Program-made: the position numbers and the translations under genes
Notes under the pieces: generated by a model
Databases searched by the model: none
Told to the model about the DNA's origin: nothing
What the model saw: the letters and a program-made list of their open reading frames with translations, nothing else
Shown: positions 1 to 8,284 of the stretch, piece after piece
Layout: every line of letters starts with the position of its first letter
How positions within the stretch are numbered: the first letter of the stretch is position 1
Origin: a virus
IMG/VR virus record: IMGVR_UViG_3300027708_000025
Span: 1 to 64,000 of that record
Direction: 5' to 3' (one strand)
Length of the DNA stretch: 64,000 nt

Positions 1-689
1 AATTTAATTTCAAATTGTCCATCTTCAACTTCTTCAATGTAATAAACTTTAGTCGTGGCTGTAACTTCAACTAAATTGGCAACTTTTGAAAATGTTCGTG
101 TTGTGCTGTCTGTAGAAGAATTTAAAACGCTAACAGTCAATGTTGATGTGTCAACATTTTTATTTGGAATTAAAAATCTTTGATCTGGATCATTTAAATT
201 TACAGTATATCTTCTATTAATATATCGTCCTTCTCTGAGAGACATTGCGCTACTATAAACACCATTTGTTGCTGATACAATAACCGAACTTGTATTCAAG
301 AAGTTGTATGTTGTTCCGTCTACTGATCCCGTAAAAGATGTGTATGCAGGAATAGTTATGCTCACTGGAGAACTAGTAAGTGTCAATGTTGCAGTTCCAC
401 TAATAGATGCGGATGTAACTGAACGTGGCGTATAGTTTAGAGACTTGGCCAAGTTGACAACTGAATTTCTTTTTTGTGCTGTTGGCAAGAATGCCTCAGC
501 GGCTACCATGTTGAGGTAGAATGAATTGTAGTATGTGTTATATGCTAACAGGTCAAGCAGAACATTAAGTCCAGAACCTTCAAAGTTATAATCTCTGAAT
601 TGATCCTGTGCTTGCAGATAAGATTTAAAGTTAGTTTTGATTCCCTGAAAATCTAATGCATCTATTTTTAAATTATTGTCCGATGCCAT
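1..689 (-). CDS. 6: Baseplate wedge protein gp6-like, N-terminal part
   Basis: Partial gene: the reading frame is open from the ATG at 689 down to the window edge, about 229 residues. It starts MASDNNLKIDALDFQGIK and continues with a conserved early segment (LAYNTYYNSFYLNMVAAEAF) followed by Ser/Thr-rich beta strands. This resembles the N-terminus of T4 gp6-type wedge proteins (baseplate J family), which form the inner ring joining baseplate wedges. The start overlaps the stop of the gp25 gene by one base (TAATG), so the two are translationally coupled. The order gp25-gp6 is the T4 order. The C-terminal part lies outside the window. Confidence 0.82.
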   Translation of the reverse strand, partial: MASDNNLKIDALDFQGIKTNFKSYLQAQDQFRDYNFEGSGLNVLLDLLAYNTYYNSFYLNMVAAEAFLPTAQKRNSVVNLAKSLNYTPRSVTSASISGTATLTLTSSPVSITIPAYTSFTGSVDGTTYNFLNTSSVIVSATNGVYSSAMSLREGRYINRRYTVNLNDPDQRFLIPNKNVDTSTLTVSVLNSSTDSTTRTFSKVANLVEVTATTKVYYIEEVEDGQFEIK

Positions 690-1072
690 TATGCTGTCCT
701 TTTGACTGTTGTTTGTAAGTTTGCAATACCAGAGGCATTTTTAATTACATATTCTAATTTGATATCAAACCCGTCATCCGAATAATCTATCTTTATGTCT
801 CTTAGTGATATGCGTTTTTCATACTTTTCAATGTCTCTTCTAAGACTTTTTTTAAGTTCATACAATGTAAATGCGCCATTTCTAGAGAACAAATAATTTT
901 TAACGCTACTACCATAATCAGGCATGAACGGGCGTGAGCCTTTTGTCGTGTTAATTAAATTAGACAAAGAACGTCTAACTGCAACCTCATTTGTGATGGG
1001 ACGAACGTCACCAGTCACAGGATGAGGCGTGAAGTCTAATGGTAAATCTTTGTAAAAATTAATAGTAGCCAT
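689..1072 (-). CDS. 25: Baseplate wedge protein gp25-like
   Basis: 127 residues, close to the 132 of T4 gp25. It has the hallmarks of the GPW/gp25 family: an N-terminal 'DLPLDFTPHPVTGDV' segment, then NEVAVRRSLSNLI, then the signature 'GSRPFMPDYGSSVKNYLF'. The protein sits at the inner baseplate and helps hold wedges to the hub and sheath. It lies between a small basic protein gene and gp6, with one-base overlap to gp6. The family assignment is from motif recognition and gene order and is secure. Confidence 0.93.
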   Translation of the reverse strand: MATINFYKDLPLDFTPHPVTGDVRPITNEVAVRRSLSNLINTTKGSRPFMPDYGSSVKNYLFSRNGAFTLYELKKSLRRDIEKYEKRISLRDIKIDYSDDGFDIKLEYVIKNASGIANLQTTVKRTA

Positions 1073-1082
1073 TTTTTTCTTT

Positions 1083-1090
1083 TATTTATG
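1083..1090 (-). promoter_or_regulatory. Possible late promoter, CATAAATA
   Basis: On the minus strand CATAAATA differs by one base from the T4 late -10 TATAAATA. It ends ten bases before the gp25 ATG, leaving almost no leader, so the call is weak. The same octamer occurs at 6568-6575 and 53845-53852. Confidence 0.25.
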
Positions 1091-1094
1091 TCTG

Positions 1095-1271
1095 TTATTC
1101 TGCCGTTTTAGCGTCTTGAATTTCTTTTCTTCGTTCTTTAGCCGCTTTTGTAAACTCTGCTAATGCTTTTCTTGCTCTTGTTCCTGCGGCTTTATTTCCT
1201 TTGTTGTCGAATTTATCATTCTCTGCGAGATATGATTCAAATAAATTAACTAAGTTTTCGTGATTCGTCAT
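1095..1271 (-). CDS. Small basic 'histone-like' phage protein
   Basis: 58 residues, too short for most gene callers. It starts at the ATG at 1271 behind AAGGAAATAATA, a good ribosome-binding site, and ends with TAA at 1095. The core 'KGNKAAGTRARKALAEF' followed by a Lys/Arg-rich helix closely resembles the short histone H1/Hc1-like proteins I recall from cyanophage-type T4-like genomes. The family role is unproven; DNA binding or packaging is only inferred from charge. It sits between gp5 and gp25 in the late baseplate operon. Confidence 0.75.
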   Translation of the reverse strand: MTNHENLVNLFESYLAENDKFDNKGNKAAGTRARKALAEFTKAAKERRKEIQDAKTAE

Positions 1272-1291
1272 TATTATTTCCTTATAAAATG

Positions 1292-1320
1292 TTGACTTTT
1301 GCTTGACATAGTGCTATACT
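1292..1320 (+). promoter_or_regulatory. Sigma70-like promoter reading antisense into gp5
   Basis: TTGACT at 1292-1297 and TATACT at 1315-1320 are separated by exactly 17 bases on the plus strand. The next plus-strand gene starts at 6573, so a transcript from here would first run antisense to the baseplate operon. Seen directly; activity is inferred. Confidence 0.45.
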
Positions 1321-1338
1321 ACTGTGTAGCCTATGATT

Positions 1339-2262
1339 TTAACCTATACCTGTAGAAGTAACACCACCACCATTTTGTACTCCACCATGAACGTGAGTTC
1401 CAAGACTTGTAGTTCCTGTAGTTACAATCGGTGCAGTTACAGAAACCGCACCTGTTATTGGTCCAGCAACTTCTAATATTCCAGTCACACTAACTGAAGG
1501 TGCAGTAATTGTTGTTGTTGCTGATGATTGGAGATTCAATGTGCCAAGAAGCGCACGTACACTTGCGTATAGTCCAGCAGTTGCAGTAAATGCGCCACCA
1601 GCAGTAATAGAAGCAAGCCCTCCAGCAATAATACTTGTTGCTAAAGTTGATGTAGTCGTTATTGATTCTGTCGCTGTTAAATTGATGTTCTTTGCGTTTA
1701 AATTGATATCGCCATTTGACGCTTCAATTGAAATATCATTGGTTGGTGTATAGATTGAAATTTTTCCATCAGAATCTATATTGACTTTTGCGCCAGTTTT
1801 GTGTTGAATTAATATGTGCCCATTCGCTTCACCTGAAGATTGCGTGACAACTTCAATGATGTTGTTTCCAATCTCCCAACAAACTGTATTTGCAGAATTT
1901 TTTGAAGTAGTAACCCTAGCAAAGTTTCTAGTTAAATTGGGTGATGTGCCAAAATACTCTGAAGCATTTTGCGGAATTGCAGGAAGATAACCTAAAATTG
2001 CAGGCTCTTGTGCAGACATAGAATCTAAAAAGAAACCAAATACCCATTCACCAACTTTAGGACTTGCGTAAAGATTTGGTGTGTTTAGAGGGTGAATAGA
2101 TAACGCCCAAGGCAAGTCTTCAGTCGGAACTAAACTAGTTGCCTTTGCAGGATGATATCCAAAGCATCTTACTTTGCATCTGCCAAGCGTCAATGGATCG
2201 TTGATATCTTCAACAACTCCAATCCACCAAACAAATCCATCCTGCCCAATAAAATTTCTCAT
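1339..2262 (-). CDS. 5: Baseplate hub/spike protein gp5-like, without lysozyme domain
   Basis: 307 residues against 575 in T4. The first 100 or so residues (MRNFIGQDGFVWWIGVVED, DPLTLGRCKVRCFGYHP, PKVGEWVFGFFLD) match the OB-fold of gp5/VgrG/gpV proteins. The rest is a run of short alternating beta repeats (DISIEASNGDINLNAKNINL) typical of the trimeric beta-helix needle, ending with GTHVHGG and a Gly-rich tip. The lysozyme domain of T4 gp5 is missing. Peptidoglycan cutting may instead come from the M23 domain of the 1455-aa tail protein. ATG at 2262 is preferred over the TTG three bases upstream. Confidence 0.85.
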   Translation of the reverse strand: MRNFIGQDGFVWWIGVVEDINDPLTLGRCKVRCFGYHPAKATSLVPTEDLPWALSIHPLNTPNLYASPKVGEWVFGFFLDSMSAQEPAILGYLPAIPQNASEYFGTSPNLTRNFARVTTSKNSANTVCWEIGNNIIEVVTQSSGEANGHILIQHKTGAKVNIDSDGKISIYTPTNDISIEASNGDINLNAKNINLTATESITTTSTLATSIIAGGLASITAGGAFTATAGLYASVRALLGTLNLQSSATTTITAPSVSVTGILEVAGPITGAVSVTAPIVTTGTTSLGTHVHGGVQNGGGVTSTGIG

Positions 2263-2265
2263 CAA

Positions 2266-2499
2266 TTATCCCATATGCTTAAAATACTGAATTTGTCTCT
2301 CTTGATCTGCAACCCATTCATCCGAAGGTTTACCCTCGCCTTTGTAGTAACGCAATGGCTTACCTGTTTTTTTAGAGACTAACGCCCACTTTCCGTCTAC
2401 TTGTTTAAGTGTCTCAATTAATTCTGGACCGTAAACTTCTTCTTCCCACTCTTCTTGTGAAAGTGTGGTGCCTTGTATAAATTCTTTAAATTTTTTCAT
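2266..2499 (-). CDS. Conserved small T4-like phage protein
   Basis: 77 residues, acidic N-terminal half and a conserved-looking C-terminal block 'KWALVSKKTGKPLRYYKG' ending in 'DEWVADQERQIQYFKH'. I recognise this block from other phage proteins but know no function. The start overlaps the stop of the upstream P-loop gene (ATGA), and the gp5 gene follows directly, so it is co-translated within the late operon. Confidence 0.7.
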   Translation of the reverse strand: MKKFKEFIQGTTLSQEEWEEEVYGPELIETLKQVDGKWALVSKKTGKPLRYYKGEGKPSDEWVADQERQIQYFKHMG

Positions 2500-3446
2500 A
2501 GCTTGTCTAATTCTGATGTATCTACTGCGCCTGGAGGAACATTGTCTTTAATCCAAGTCAGTAATTGTTTTTTTACATCAAGTTCTGTCTTTGCAGGTTT
2601 TCCTGGTTCTTTAAGAGTTAAGTATTTAAAGTCTTTGATAACAGGATTACCGTTTTTGTCTTTATATGGTTTATTTGTTTTTGGATCGACAATGAAAATT
2701 GTATTCGCTGGATTATTTAGAATGACGTAAACACCGCCTTGAACCGATGGTGGCATAGCTGTTGTCACTAAGTTATATACAGTCTGTGCGGCACCCGCAT
2801 GAGTAGCAAGTAAAATATCTTCTGGCACAACTCTTGCTCTTTTTTTGTTATTCATTATTGCAATCTGATAATTAGTCAGAACCCATGAAACGTGAATGTT
2901 TTTTGGTTCATATCCAGCATCAAACAGTTTTGGCAAAACATCTGTCATGTCTGAAACTTCTTTGAATGTGCTGTCAAAAATAAGATTTGGCAATTGACCC
3001 TTTTCAGCGCCAGCAAGCATTAAGTCTAATGTCTTGTTTTTTACGTCAGTTGCACGAATAAGAATATGTAAGATGTAAACATGCGTTGGAGTTTTTAAGT
3101 CCAACTGACCCATCTTTAAATTCTTGTCTATCAATTCTTTTTTGATAAGGTCTTTATCTTTATCGGAAATCTTGTCGCCATATTTGTCAAGCAAGTCTTG
3201 TGTCGTGAATTTACCAAGTGCATCTAGCTTTTGAAATGCAATCTTCAATTCGTCTACGTCACGTATTTTAAAATCAGACCCTTGCATAAAATGCTGAACG
3301 GCAAAACCTTTACCAGAACCCGCACCACCAGCAAGAAACACAATCTGCCCATACTTTGCGCCATTGTTATAAAGAATTTGTTTCTCTACAAGTTGACTTG
3401 CTTTGTAGTCTTTTAAATCTACATACTCTGAAAATTTAAGTTTCAT
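2496..3446 (-). CDS. P-loop NTPase, kinase/zeta-toxin-like
   Basis: 316 residues from the ATG at 3446, which overlaps the stop of the hub gene (ATGA). A Walker A motif (FLAGGAGSGKG) lies near residue 40, and 'DVDELK' and 'FDSTFKE' follow in positions expected for a nucleoside/polynucleotide kinase or zeta-toxin-type fold. 'DKNGNPVIKDFKYLTLKEPG' near the C-terminus has no assigned role. The gene is embedded among structural baseplate genes, unusual for an NTPase, which raises the question of a virion-associated or assembly role. Substrate unknown. Confidence 0.65.
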   Translation of the reverse strand: MKLKFSEYVDLKDYKASQLVEKQILYNNGAKYGQIVFLAGGAGSGKGFAVQHFMQGSDFKIRDVDELKIAFQKLDALGKFTTQDLLDKYGDKISDKDKDLIKKELIDKNLKMGQLDLKTPTHVYILHILIRATDVKNKTLDLMLAGAEKGQLPNLIFDSTFKEVSDMTDVLPKLFDAGYEPKNIHVSWVLTNYQIAIMNNKKRARVVPEDILLATHAGAAQTVYNLVTTAMPPSVQGGVYVILNNPANTIFIVDPKTNKPYKDKNGNPVIKDFKYLTLKEPGKPAKTELDVKKQLLTWIKDNVPPGAVDTSELDKL

Positions 3447-4945
3447 GGTACTAAACCTTTTCTCCAATATCTGTTCACTATTGTTGTTGAATCTGTGCTG
3501 TCTTGATAACGTCTATTTGGTAATCTAGAATCTGCTGTTGGTGTTGCAACACCAGTATTGAAGTCATACGGAATAGTTGCTCTACCTAACTCTAAAGACT
3601 TTGAATACGAACCCAGTCCAATTTTGTGATGAACCGACATAACAAAATATTTACCCGAATAAATTTTATCGTTGGGTATACTTGGGTTTGTTGGGTCTGC
3701 TAATTTTTCAAATGCACTAGGAACAATGAAGTTCACAATATGCCCAACACCAATGTTATTCTTACCACCTTCAATCTCTATGCCAATTTGAAATAAGTTC
3801 TTAGTCAAATGTCCATAGATGTTATTTGATAACCACTCATCTCTATTTACAGAATCATTTAGTGAAGAGGTAATCAACTTTCTTCCTGGAGTTTGTCCAG
3901 CAATATCGTCATATCTTGAAAATATGTTTGAATCGTCAATCGTTTTAAATGAATAGAAATCAGTTGATTCATTCTGCCCGTTTGCATATGACAATTTTCT
4001 CATCGCATGAGTTCTTGATATTGCGTCAATTGATGTGATTGTTGTATTATACAGCCCCAATAGCATTGCATTCAAATGATTAAAATTTTCTCTTCTTTCA
4101 AACTTTAAAGTTCTTATTGTTGTGTCTTCTTTATTTGCTACAGTTTTTTGTGCAAATTTAATATTATGTATGCCATACTGTGCCGAATCTCTGATTAGTT
4201 TATTCAGACTGCCAAAATAATATGATGACGTAAATGGTTCATCTGTTATAGAATTTGTTGCAAATACGGGATTAAATCTTTCAAAGAACACATAGAAGTC
4301 GCCTTTTGCACATGCACGATGAGTCATTGCTTCAATCGCTTTATGTGGCATAAGTCCTGTAGAGATAAATGGTTTCTCTAATGTAATATTAGGGTCTTCT
4401 AAAATCAAATCATTTGCACCACCCATTTCAGAAAACATAGATGTTACTGCATGTCCAATAGACATGTTTTTGTAACTTTTAAACAAACACTTTTTAGTAG
4501 AATTGATGTAAGTTCTTGACGTAAATTGCAACTGATATACGCTATGCAAAGTTGTTTGATCTACTGTGCTTTCGCTAATCTTATGCACAACTAAATCTTG
4601 TCGCCAAATGATGACCTCACCATTTCCTGGCTTTGCAATTTTTAATCCAATTAATTCTCCACCACGCAATGCAAATTTCTCTAAACCACCACCAGAATCG
4701 TCAATGGTAATTACACCTTCAATACATGCAGAAAACATATCTTCAATAATTTCAATATCTCTAAATGCGCCCATCAAGTCTACCCTCTCACCGTATTGTG
4801 TGAGCAAAAAAACTTCTTTAACGTCAACGTCTGATCCAAAACCGGGAACAATTGACGGATCTTGCGATACTTTTATATCTGAAGTCTGCCCTATGTCAGG
4901 CGAAAATTTAGTAAACGCAGAAAAATTATTATTGGTGGTAGCCAT
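3443..4945 (-). CDS. 27: Baseplate hub protein, gp27-like
   Basis: 500 residues. It contains a 'GERVDLMGAFRDIEIIEDMF' block, a 'YQLQFTSRTYINSTKKCL' strand region and a C-terminal 'GKYFVMSVHHKIGLGSYSK' segment. These features resemble gp27-type hub proteins, which form the torus to which the gp5 spike attaches. It sits directly upstream of gp5 in transcription order, which fits. It is longer than T4 gp27 (391 aa). Assignment rests on pattern and synteny rather than a decisive motif. Confidence 0.7.
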   Translation of the reverse strand: MATTNNNFSAFTKFSPDIGQTSDIKVSQDPSIVPGFGSDVDVKEVFLLTQYGERVDLMGAFRDIEIIEDMFSACIEGVITIDDSGGGLEKFALRGGELIGLKIAKPGNGEVIIWRQDLVVHKISESTVDQTTLHSVYQLQFTSRTYINSTKKCLFKSYKNMSIGHAVTSMFSEMGGANDLILEDPNITLEKPFISTGLMPHKAIEAMTHRACAKGDFYVFFERFNPVFATNSITDEPFTSSYYFGSLNKLIRDSAQYGIHNIKFAQKTVANKEDTTIRTLKFERRENFNHLNAMLLGLYNTTITSIDAISRTHAMRKLSYANGQNESTDFYSFKTIDDSNIFSRYDDIAGQTPGRKLITSSLNDSVNRDEWLSNNIYGHLTKNLFQIGIEIEGGKNNIGVGHIVNFIVPSAFEKLADPTNPSIPNDKIYSGKYFVMSVHHKIGLGSYSKSLELGRATIPYDFNTGVATPTADSRLPNRRYQDSTDSTTIVNRYWRKGLVP

Positions 4946-5475
4946 TAGGTAACAGGTTTCTTAGTAATAGAATTCAAATCAGAAGTAATTGCACTAATTA
5001 AACTTTTTCTAATAACTCTTATTTTTGATTTGTTAGAGTTAACTCGCAACTCATATTCATATTCTGTCTCGGATGTTCTAGCAGTTAATGCAAGACTATT
5101 ATAAGTTGTTTGGTCAATAATGTCTCCGCTTGCATCGTAATAATATTTTACAGTAGACATAGCTGACGTAAGACTACCATACTTTTCAATGATGTATGAT
5201 TCTAAGTCTACAGAATTTCTTGGCCAATCATCATACAAACTATGAATATCATTAGCAAGCATGATAATCCAATCGTAGTCTGTACTACCATAGAGTTTAT
5301 ATGATACGTAATCTGGACGCTCGCCATCTTGCACTTGATATGGTGAATATAGTATTCCTCTGTAGTTTTTTAAATAGTCTTTGACTTTTAAAGATGATGT
5401 GATATCAATTGCCGTAAGCGAATCGTAGGCATCAACTTTATAAGTTATCTTTGGATAGAATGTGTATATTGACAT
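4945..5475 (-). CDS. 53: Baseplate wedge protein gp53-like
   Basis: 176 residues (T4 gp53 196). The segment 'LYGSTDYDWIIMLANDIH' followed by 'DWPRNSVDLESYIIEKYGS' is the characteristic LysM-like/gp53 core. It belongs to the wedge that contacts gp6, gp7 and gp25. The stop overlaps the hub gene start by one base (TAATG), and the gp48 gene ends two bases upstream of its start. Well supported by motif and neighbours. Confidence 0.88.
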   Translation of the reverse strand: MSIYTFYPKITYKVDAYDSLTAIDITSSLKVKDYLKNYRGILYSPYQVQDGERPDYVSYKLYGSTDYDWIIMLANDIHSLYDDWPRNSVDLESYIIEKYGSLTSAMSTVKYYYDASGDIIDQTTYNSLALTARTSETEYEYELRVNSNKSKIRVIRKSLISAITSDLNSITKKPVT

Positions 5476-5477
5476 AA

Positions 5478-6536
5478 TTAGAAAATTGTTCTACCTGATG
5501 TATTGTGTTCTGCTGTTGCGTAATCTGCTGTAATCAATACGCTCTCTCTCAATGCAATCGTCATGTTAACCTCAGATGCAAAATATTCGCCGGCTGCGGA
5601 AGACGTAGGATTTGAAAGAAACACCATTTTGTTTTGTGCTCCATAATCTAAACCAACATTTTCAATCATACAAAAATCAGAAATAAACAATGAAACAATT
5701 TCGCTGTTTGTACCATTCTTTTTATAAAGAATTAATTCTAATTCGCACATGTCTGGATATCCAAATGTTAAAGGAGCCTTAGATGCTTCGGTAATTGCTG
5801 TGCCTTCATTTTCATTGAATGCATCTAAACCTACCTCAGTTAGTGCTAATTTTTTTTCTTCATCTGGCAACTTATTAATTTCATCCATTCGTTCTTGAGA
5901 TATTCCAGACTCGGCTAAAGCATTTTCATTAAATCCTGTTAATGAATCGTTTAAATTTCCTCTAGGTGAAGATGCTACACGAAATGTGTGAATAATATCA
6001 CGCATCGTTTTGGCTTCTTCGTAACTTGTAGGCTTCATATTAAACGGCAATTGAAATGATCTGAATCTAGGTCCTTGATAAATCAATTGCTGAAAACTGT
6101 TAAATAATTTTCTTGTCAAAAATTCTGCTTGAGATTTTCCTGATTGTCCTGCACTCGCAATATATCCAACGCCAGCGCCAAGCGCATTCATTAATCCTTT
6201 TTGAATAGCTTCTAAACCACTACCTTTGACTTTACCTAACAAATCTGTCATGTCTTTTAAAGTAGCATTACTAGTTTGTCCCGGAGTAATAGAACCAAAT
6301 ATACCTGTAGCTTCTTGATAGCTGTTGCTTAACTGTGTGCTAAACGTGCCTCCGAGTCGTATATAAATAGATGGCGCATCAGAATCTGCACCCGTTGCAT
6401 CATAGAATTTAAATCTAGCCATTGGAATAACAAATTCTGAGTGAGCAAAGTCGCTACCAAATATCAATTCAGTTTCTGGTCCAGATGGATATTGAAATCC
6501 AGAAGTTGTTACTGTAAATGGTTGTCTTGTTGCCAT
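5478..6536 (-). CDS. 48: Baseplate tail-tube cap protein gp48-like (gp54 possible)
   Basis: 352 residues (T4 gp48 364). The central 'QLIYQGPRFRSFQLPFNM' followed by 'EEAKTMRDIIHTFR' is the signature of the gp48/gp54 family, which caps the baseplate hub and nucleates the tail tube. An internal Gly/Ala-rich segment around residue 125 is present. It is the first gene of the minus-strand late cluster, with a ribosome-binding site (AAGGGA) before ATG 6536 and a late-promoter-like octamer at 6568-6575. gp48 is favoured over gp54 by length. Confidence 0.78.
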   Translation of the reverse strand: MATRQPFTVTTSGFQYPSGPETELIFGSDFAHSEFVIPMARFKFYDATGADSDAPSIYIRLGGTFSTQLSNSYQEATGIFGSITPGQTSNATLKDMTDLLGKVKGSGLEAIQKGLMNALGAGVGYIASAGQSGKSQAEFLTRKLFNSFQQLIYQGPRFRSFQLPFNMKPTSYEEAKTMRDIIHTFRVASSPRGNLNDSLTGFNENALAESGISQERMDEINKLPDEEKKLALTEVGLDAFNENEGTAITEASKAPLTFGYPDMCELELILYKKNGTNSEIVSLFISDFCMIENVGLDYGAQNKMVFLSNPTSSAAGEYFASEVNMTIALRESVLITADYATAEHNTSGRTIF

Positions 6537-6567
6537 TTTGGCTTTCCCTTATATTAATTCATCATTC

Positions 6568-6575
6568 TATTTATG
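6568..6575 (-). promoter_or_regulatory. Possible late promoter, CATAAATA
   Basis: Minus-strand CATAAATA, one mismatch to T4 TATAAATA, placed about 32 bases before the gp48 start so that a short leader with AAGGGA results. It overlaps the ATG of the divergent gp4 gene on the other strand. Motif seen; use by gp33-dependent polymerase is inferred. Confidence 0.4.
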
Positions 6576-7016
6576 TCATACAAAGGTAAATTTAAGCCTA
6601 AAAACTATCAAAAGTACAAAGGGAATCCAACAAATATTGTGTATCGAAGTTTGTTGGAAAGAAGATTCATGGTCTATTGTGATGAAACTCCTTCCATACT
6701 TGAGTGGTCTTCTGAAGAAATCGTTGTTCCTTATGTGTCTCCTGTTGACAATAGATATCATAGATACTTTGTTGACTTCTGGATGAAGTATAGAGACAAG
6801 AACGGAGAGATAAAATCTGTGCTAATTGAAGTCAAGCCAGACATACAAACACGCCCTCCTGTTAGAAAAAACACACCAGCAGGTAAACCAACCAGACGAT
6901 TCATCAATGAAGTAATGACATGGGGCGTCAATCAAGCAAAATGGGAAGCCGCAACAAAGTACTCAATTGAAAGAAATTGGGAATTTAAAATCATAACCGA
7001 TAAAGATTTGAGATAA
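6573..7016 (+). CDS. 4: Head completion nuclease gp4-like
   Basis: 147 residues (T4 gp4 150). It opens 'GKFKPKNYQKYKGNPTNIVY' and 'RSLLERRFMVYCDETPSILEW', then 'YFVDFWMKY' and 'SVLIEVKP', all typical of T4 gp4 (gp50). The D...E-x-K pattern (VDFW, IEVKP) fits a restriction-endonuclease-like active site. gp4 acts on packaged heads before tail joining. It is the first gene of the plus-strand late block and is divergent from gp48. Confidence 0.92.
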   Translation: MSYKGKFKPKNYQKYKGNPTNIVYRSLLERRFMVYCDETPSILEWSSEEIVVPYVSPVDNRYHRYFVDFWMKYRDKNGEIKSVLIEVKPDIQTRPPVRKNTPAGKPTRRFINEVMTWGVNQAKWEAATKYSIERNWEFKIITDKDLR

Positions 7017-7023
7017 ATAGAAG

Positions 7024-7620
7024 ATGATATTTGATAACATACTCATTCAAGGCGCTAGACAAGGCATCATTCCTGCAAGAACAGTTGCGGCAAGGGATTG
7101 GTATAGGTCTGCGGCTGGCAAATTAATGTCGAACATAAGTCCTGGAGTCTTTGAGAAAAGAACCGATGAGGCAAGAAAAGTTTCGTCAATGGAATTTGGA
7201 TATATGTATGCATTTAAGTACGATCCAAAAACAAAAAAAGATTTGCCGTATTACGATACGTTTCCATTAATCTTTCCCGTGAGAATAGACTCTGATGGAT
7301 TCTTAGGGATCAACTTTCATTACTTGCCTCCAGTGCTACGTGCTAAATTAATGAATGCATTATATTCTACATTGACAAATAAAAAGTATGACGATACGAC
7401 AAAAGTTAGAATTTCATATTCTATTCTACAGTCTGCATCTAAGTACAGATACTTCAAACCAATGCTAAAAAAATACCTAAGAAGTCATGTTCGTTCTCAA
7501 TTCTTAGAAGTGCAAGTAAACGAATGGGACATTGCTATTTTTCTACCAACAGAGTCTTTCAGAAAAGCAGACACAGGGCGTGTTTGGGAAGAGTCACGCA
7601 AACAAATAGGAAGAACATAA
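7024..7620 (+). CDS. Conserved T4-like phage structural-region protein
   Basis: 198 residues, no membrane segment. The strongest blocks are 'ARDWYRSAAGKLMSN', 'LPYYDTFPLIFPVRI', 'GFLGINFHYLPPVLRAKLM' and 'SRVWEESRKQI'-like basic C-terminus (here GRVWEESRKQIGRT). I recognise the family from T4-like genomes next to gp4 but cannot name a proven function. Position beside gp4 makes a head-tail completion role, possibly the gp2 DNA-end protector, a reasonable guess only. Confidence 0.7.
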   Translation: MIFDNILIQGARQGIIPARTVAARDWYRSAAGKLMSNISPGVFEKRTDEARKVSSMEFGYMYAFKYDPKTKKDLPYYDTFPLIFPVRIDSDGFLGINFHYLPPVLRAKLMNALYSTLTNKKYDDTTKVRISYSILQSASKYRYFKPMLKKYLRSHVRSQFLEVQVNEWDIAIFLPTESFRKADTGRVWEESRKQIGRT

Positions 7621-7621
7621 A

Positions 7622-8260
7622 ATGGCAACAACAGCACGGTTAGAAACAGTTACAATTACTGGGCAAATAGAAAATCCATTTAGTATATCCACGTTTAAAG
7701 ATGCTATAGGTAAACCAGTTCGTCCTAATTTATTTCGTGCTATATTGCGTGGATGGGATGATAATGAAGTTCTAGCCGCAACAATGGCTCAGTATGGAGT
7801 TTCAGATATTGACGATTTTGTTTTTAGATGCGAGAAAGCTGAATTACCTGGTCGTTCTATCGCTACGTCAGATGATACTGGCGGTGGTGGTCCTGCATTA
7901 AAACTTCCATACGATGTTACATACAATGATATTCAAATTTCAATTATATGTTCAGCAGATATGAAAGAGCGTGTATTCTTTGAATCTTGGATTGATTCTA
8001 TTGTTGGACCAGCCGGAGAAGCAAATGGTGCATCAGTAGGAGGTTTAGTTTCTTACTTTCAGGACTATGCTAGAGGCGTTACGCTAGAAGTTCAACAATT
8101 AGATGAAGCTGGCAAAGTGCTTATTTCATATCAACTAAATGATGTTTATCCTACAGTAATATCACCTATGAATGCGACATGGGAAGAAGTAAATTCGTAT
8201 CAGCGTTTTGGCGTTACATTATTCTATCGCTATCACAAATTTAAACTCAACAAATTTTAA
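7622..8260 (+). CDS. Tail tube-family protein (gp19/gp54-like)
   Basis: 212 residues. The order of elements is that of T4 gp19-type tube proteins: 'DDFVFRCEKAELPGR', 'PYDVTYNDIQISIIC', 'MKERVFFESWIDSIV', and a C-terminal 'LNDVYPTVISPMNATWEEVN'. It lies between gp4 and gp26 rather than next to the sheath gene. It may therefore be a second tube paralogue or the baseplate-tube initiator gp54, which shares the fold, rather than the major tube subunit. Confidence 0.75.
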   Translation: MATTARLETVTITGQIENPFSISTFKDAIGKPVRPNLFRAILRGWDDNEVLAATMAQYGVSDIDDFVFRCEKAELPGRSIATSDDTGGGGPALKLPYDVTYNDIQISIICSADMKERVFFESWIDSIVGPAGEANGASVGGLVSYFQDYARGVTLEVQQLDEAGKVLISYQLNDVYPTVISPMNATWEEVNSYQRFGVTLFYRYHKFKLNKF

Positions 8261-8284
8261 TCATTACACCTTTGGAGGTATATC

